Assembly (NCBI GenBank): GCA_963731125.1
Contig: CAVSVP010000008.1
Span: 682,001 to 746,000, forward strand
Origin: CAVSVP01 sp963731125
GTDB lineage: Bacteria; Pseudomonadota; Gammaproteobacteria; Competibacterales; Competibacteraceae
Length of the DNA stretch: 64,000 nt
Direction of reading: 5' to 3'
Position numbers and translations under genes: made by a program. The notes beneath the pieces were generated by a model. It worked only from the letters and a program-made list of their open reading frames with translations, was not told the origin of the DNA and did no database searches. Positions 60,884 through 64,000 of this stretch are shown in pieces (position 1 is the stretch's first letter; the number at the start of each line of letters is the position of its first letter).

Positions 60884-62436
60884 TTAGTGGTAGTAATCCG
60901 CGCCACGCACATTCTCGTGTGTCACGGGCTCTGGGGTGGCCGCAGGTTCCGGCAAGGGCTGGCGGTCCAGCCCCTGTTTCAGGATGGACTCAATGCTGCG
61001 GTAACTGGCGGTCCCTAACGCTAAAGCGCGGGCACAGGCGGCTTCCAAGCGGGCCTCGCCGTAGCTCTTGCCCAGGCGCATGACGCCATAGCACGCGTTA
61101 TAGCCTTGCTGGGGAAAGGGCCGGGAGGCGAGAATGTGCGCGATGACGGTGGCGGTCGCCAGCCCCGTTTTTTCGGCCCAGCGAATAAAGCGCTGCGGCG
61201 TCCATTCCAGGTAGTGCTGATGGGACGGGGGGAGGTGCTCACGCAACGTGGTGTAGCGTCTGGATGGTGACTCGGCGATGGAAGACCACCCCGGTTCCTT
61301 TCGCAAAAAGCTCCACGGTGGTCGCCCCCAGCGCGCATCCAGTTGGGTTCACCAGCATGTCGAGGACAATAATAATGCCGGTCCACCTCGACATGGCTAT
61401 TCGGCGCCACACGGACCTTGAGCCATTCCGCGTAGCGGTAGGGTTCGGCGGGCAAGGGCTGCAGCGCCGGGTAATCACTTTGCGCAAACTGCGAACACCG
61501 CGAACCGGGCAACTTTTTAAAGGGACGCTGGTTGAGTTCCTCAAGCAGGCGGCGAATGTGGGCATTCAATTCCGCCAGAGCAAAAAAGCGATAATGGCGC
61601 AGCTTGGCCAGAATCCAGCGTTCTGCCAGCAACACGCCATTTTCCACTTTGGCCTTATCCCGGGGTTTGGCGCAGCGGGCTGGCACAACGGCTACTCCAT
61701 AGTGCACACTCATGTCCTGATAGGTCTTGTTGAGGTCGGTTTTGTCATAGACGGTGGGCCTTAGTCACCGCCGCACGTAAATTATCCGGCACCAGGATTG
61801 CTGGGCAGCCACCGAGATAGTGGAAGGTGCGCACAGGCGAGCCTATCCAGTCCGCCAGCCCCTGGGTCCAGGTCGCTTCGGCATAGGTGTAGTTGCTAGC
61901 GCCCAGCACCGCGACAAACCGCTGGGCCTGGCGTTCTTCCCCGGTGGTACGGTCAATGAGGGCGACCGTTTGGCCGGCATAGTCAACAAACAACTTCTCG
62001 CCGGCGCGATGCTCCTGGCGCATGACCACGTCCAGCTGGCGCTGCCAATCCCGATACGATGACAGAAACGGCTATACTGGTATCCTTCTGGGTAAATCGC
62101 CTTGTAATCCTGCCACAACAGGAATAGCTTCACCCCTTTGCGCTTGACCTCCCGGTGAATATCCTCCCAGACGCAGGGGCCATGGCTCACCCCATGGGCC
62201 GGCGCGGGTGGAAACAAGCGTTTATCCAAGGTGGCCTCATCCAGGCGCTCGGGCAACGGCCAGTGCAATCCCGCCGCCTCGGCACGACGCAGGTAATCGG
62301 CTACCGTAGCCCTCCCAATCCCACAACTGGCCGCTATTTGCCGGACACTACAACCATTGGCCCATTTCAATCTCAGGACCTCTTTGACTTTTCTCATGGT
62401 CAACCTCTCGCGTGGCATAGGCACCTCTTTTCGCAA
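60884..62436 (-). pseudogene. istA: IS21 transposase IstA, several frameshifts
   Basis: Pieces in order on the minus strand: MRKVKEVLRLKWANGCSVRQ (helix-turn-helix, from 62436), GEKLFVDYAGQTVALIDRTT (DDE Asp) in a second frame, CPAILVPDNLRAAVTKAHRL, a third frame with KPRDKAKVENGVLLAERWIL, and a fourth with CYGVMRLGKSYGEARLEAAC to the stop. At least three shifts, near 62050, 61745 and 61290. The element cannot move on its own. Confidence 0.88.
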
Positions 62437-63376
62437 TGAAAAAAGGTGCAGGGTAACTTGGGTTATCCCACTTCGCCTATGCCACCTACCAGGGTGGCCG
62501 GAATCGCTTGGAACCGGTGGCCGGTTTGGCCTGGAATCAGTGGCCGGATTCGATTGGAATGAATGGCCGGTTTATGTTGGAATCAGTGGCCGAATTGCCC
62601 CGGAATATGCAGGCGGGCAACGACGCAAACTGAGGGAATCGGATGAAGCGGTACTCAAACAGTTAGTGGAGGAGCACGCAGACGCGACGCTGTCGGAATT
62701 GAATCAGTGGTTGAAGGCGAAGACGGGGGTGGTGGTGAGCGACGCGACGATTGGCTTGAGCTTGCGCCGGCGCGGGATCACGCGCAAGAAGTTAAGCTAC
62801 CATGCCAGAGAGCGCGAGGCCGATGAGGAGAAAGACCCATCACTTCCAAAGCGGTTCAACAAGAGCAAGCCGAGATGGACCCGACGCGCTCGCTTTTCAT
62901 CAATGAAGCGGCGTAAACATCGGTAAGGCACCCGCTATGGTCGGGCACCGGGCGGGTGTCGTGCATGCTTATCAACCGGTAAAGCCGGGACCGAACTGAC
63001 GTTGGTGAGTCGTTAGGAGTAAAGGAAGTGCGTGCGATCATGGAAATCGACGGCCCCATCAACGGGAATGCCTTTACCCGCTTTATCGAGCAGTTGCTGG
63101 TTCCCACCTTACAGCCGGGCGATCCAGTGTGGCTGGATAATCTGAGCAGTCACAAAGTCGAGGGGATTCAAGAAGCGATGGAAGCGCAGCAGGCTGAGTT
63201 ACACTTTTTGCCCCCCTATTCACCGGATTTCTCACACATCGAACTCTATTTGTCAATGTGTAAGCCTTTCTTCGGGGCTCGGCGGCACGCACCAGAGATG
63301 CCCTCGAGGGTGAAATAAGAAATGCGTTAGATGCCGTGACAGAAACCGTATAATAGGGTGGTTAAAGACTGCGGAT

Positions 63377-63403
63377 ATGGTAGGGAACAATAATTAGCGA
63401 GTT
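63377..63403 (+). repeat. Near-direct repeat flanking the IS630 region, right copy
   Basis: See the copy at 59604. The remainder of 63319-63580 shows an AT-rich stretch and no gene. Confidence 0.6.
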
Positions 63404-63580
63404 TAAGGATTAATAATTAGAGTGACTTTTCGAAATCAATACTTCGGACTCAGCGTAGGGCCTAAGTTTGATTTAATTCGATTTTCAGTGATAAGTGATT
63501 GATTTTTTATGCTCAAAACTGTCCGAACTATTGCGAAATAGTAGATGCATCACAACAATGTGTTTACCAAGGAGGTGAAA

Positions 63581-63805
63581 ATGAAACGAATGATACCATT
63601 AATAGCCGGTGCCGCTATCCTGGCGCTATCGGCAACGAGTGTGGGCGCTGCTAGGAATGGGCCACCACCCGGGCATGGAGGTACACCACCCGGGCATGGA
63701 GGTACACCACCCGGGCACGCGACTGTGCCTGAAATCGACGCCGCCGCCGGGGGTAGCGCCATCGTGTTGCTGTCGGGCATTCTATTGCTCATATCGTTAC
63801 CATAA
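63581..63805 (+). CDS. Small exported protein with VPEID-type C-terminal sorting signal
   Basis: 74 residues from an ATG with AAGGAGG five bases upstream. Signal peptide (RMIPLIAGAAILALSATSVG), then three GTPPGHG-like units (PPPGHGGTPPGHGGTPPGHA), the motif VPEIDAAAGGSAIVLLSGIL and a short hydrophobic end LLISLP. VPEID followed by a membrane helix is the sorting signal of the VPEID-CTERM class, handled by an exosortase-type enzyme. The usual Arg-rich tail after the helix is absent. The IS4-type fragment begins about 15 bases later, so the tail may have been cut off by insertion. Confidence 0.75.
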   Translation: MKRMIPLIAGAAILALSATSVGAARNGPPPGHGGTPPGHGGTPPGHATVPEIDAAAGGSAIVLLSGILLLISLP

Positions 63806-63819
63806 CTTGAATTCTGCAT

Positions 63820-64000
63820 AGCCCGCTGGGCTTCGAGAGCCAGGACAAAATCGCGGGTTCGCTGGAGTCTGATCCAAAGGGTCTGTGGTCCAGGGAAGCC
63901 ATCGCCCTGACGATTAAGAAAGCCCCCGAAGCCAGCCACCAGGCGAATCATGTCATTCAACGCAGGGGAGACCTCGGGCGGCGGTTGGCGCTTGGCCACC
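63820..64000 (-). pseudogene. C-terminal part of an IS4-type transposase, cut by the window edge
   Basis: Reading inward from the edge: PEVSPALNDMIRLVAGFGGF, GFPGPQTLWIRLQRTRDFVL, ALEAQRA. This is the C-terminal region of Tn5/IS4-type transposases (xxLNxVIRLIAxLGGFLGRKGDGEPGxxTLWxGLQR). After about 63820 the frame runs on antisense through the VPEID gene without similarity. Whether the rest, outside the window, is intact cannot be seen. Confidence 0.75.

Larger units (their letters stand above)
59883..62611 (-). mobile_element. IS21-family element with multiple terminal repeats
   Basis: TG-CA ends: left TGCGTATTCCAGCGAATTCG, right inverse of TGCATATTCCGGGGCAATTC. Inside each end lie four to seven spaced copies of a CGGCCAC...ATTCCA unit, in opposite orientation at the two ends, as IS21 transposase sites. 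GGCGGG flanks both sides (59877-59882, 62612-62617). Confidence 0.9.
59703..63318 (+). pseudogene. IS630-type transposase, split by an IS21 element and decayed
   Basis: The N-terminus (RPYSNDLRQKVVDAYPKGEG, a helix-turn-helix) is open to GGG at 59882. It resumes at 62618 with QRRKLRESDEAVLKQLVEEH and GVVVSDATIGLSLRRRGITR. After 62850 the frame shifts, and a TAA follows SLFINEAA (relatives have FIDEA). The catalytic end is recognisable again at 63040-63318 (MEIDGPINGNAFTRFIEQLL, VWLDNLSSHK, LPPYSPDFSHIE). The tail is missing or altered. Confidence 0.85.

Noticed and set aside
63550..63819. Antisense frame through the VPEID gene as an IS4-type C-terminus
   Set aside because: Similarity to IS4-type transposases stops near 63820. 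The rest is the complement of the small sorting-signal gene.

Overview
The window looks like a chromosome segment of a gammaproteobacterium with moderate GC. The DUF2058, DUF4389, HPr-like and GltB/GltD proteins read like those of Chromatiales-type (for example Nitrosococcus-like) genomes, but that placement is an inference and no rRNA or tRNA gene is present to test it.

1-17.4 kb is ordinary chromosome: a DUF2058 protein, an anchored coiled-coil protein, an HPr-domain protein, a run of minus-strand genes (PEBP-like, J-domain, VWA-like), then two metabolic blocks on the minus strand. These are glycogen turnover (a GT4 glycogen synthase and an alpha-glucan phosphorylase, with a relic of a second synthase between them) and ammonia assimilation (gltD-gltB), followed by a hemerythrin-like protein. 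17.7-26.8 kb holds a lone tyrosine recombinase, a DUF2934 protein, and a small envelope-signalling group (Ser/Thr kinase with TPR-like repeats, SH3b-DUF4399 protein, SH3b-formylglycine-generating-type protein). A MASE1-PAS histidine kinase and a DUF427 protein follow.

26.9-41.6 kb is an accessory island of small modules: a RHH/PemK-MazF pair, an IS110 relic, a DsbA-like protein, a secreted metalloprotease facing a secreted DUF11-type protein, two near-identical brnT-brnA cassettes, an orphan Phd antitoxin plus a second copy's tail, DUF2283 proteins, MntA-HepT, a second MazF-type pair, and a hendecad-repeat DUF1640 protein. A dispersed palindromic repeat (consensus GTAGRTTGGGGTGACGCAG, then AACCCCAACAACAACGG) punctuates this island and marks the edges of duplicated segments.

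41.7-57.6 kb has a LuxR-type regulator and a histidine kinase arranged tail to tail, a truncated receiver-only paralogue, an M20 amidohydrolase and a frameshifted histidine kinase. Insertion sequences break up this part. An IS1-like element sits inside an IS701/IS4-like transposase gene. Between 47.6 and 53.0 kb, two IS200-like elements, an ISAzo13-like element, an IS1-like element and a group II intron form one nested block that has removed the start of an amphi-Trp gene. 57.7-64 kb is an IS66-like element with clean target duplication, an IS21 element (decayed istA/istB) inserted in a decayed IS630 transposase, a small VPEID-type sorting-signal protein, and the end of an IS4-type transposase running off the window.

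Several transposon boundaries can be fixed to the base from inverted repeats plus target duplications, and in two cases removing the inner element restores the outer reading frame exactly. I found no CRISPR array, no recognisable phage module beyond the integrase, and no clearly new multi-gene system. The least explained items are the kinase/SH3b/FGE group, the duplicated leaderless-looking brnTA cassettes, the SBP-type histidine kinase that shares its whole output half with the MASE1 kinase, and the VPEID protein that lacks its basic tail.
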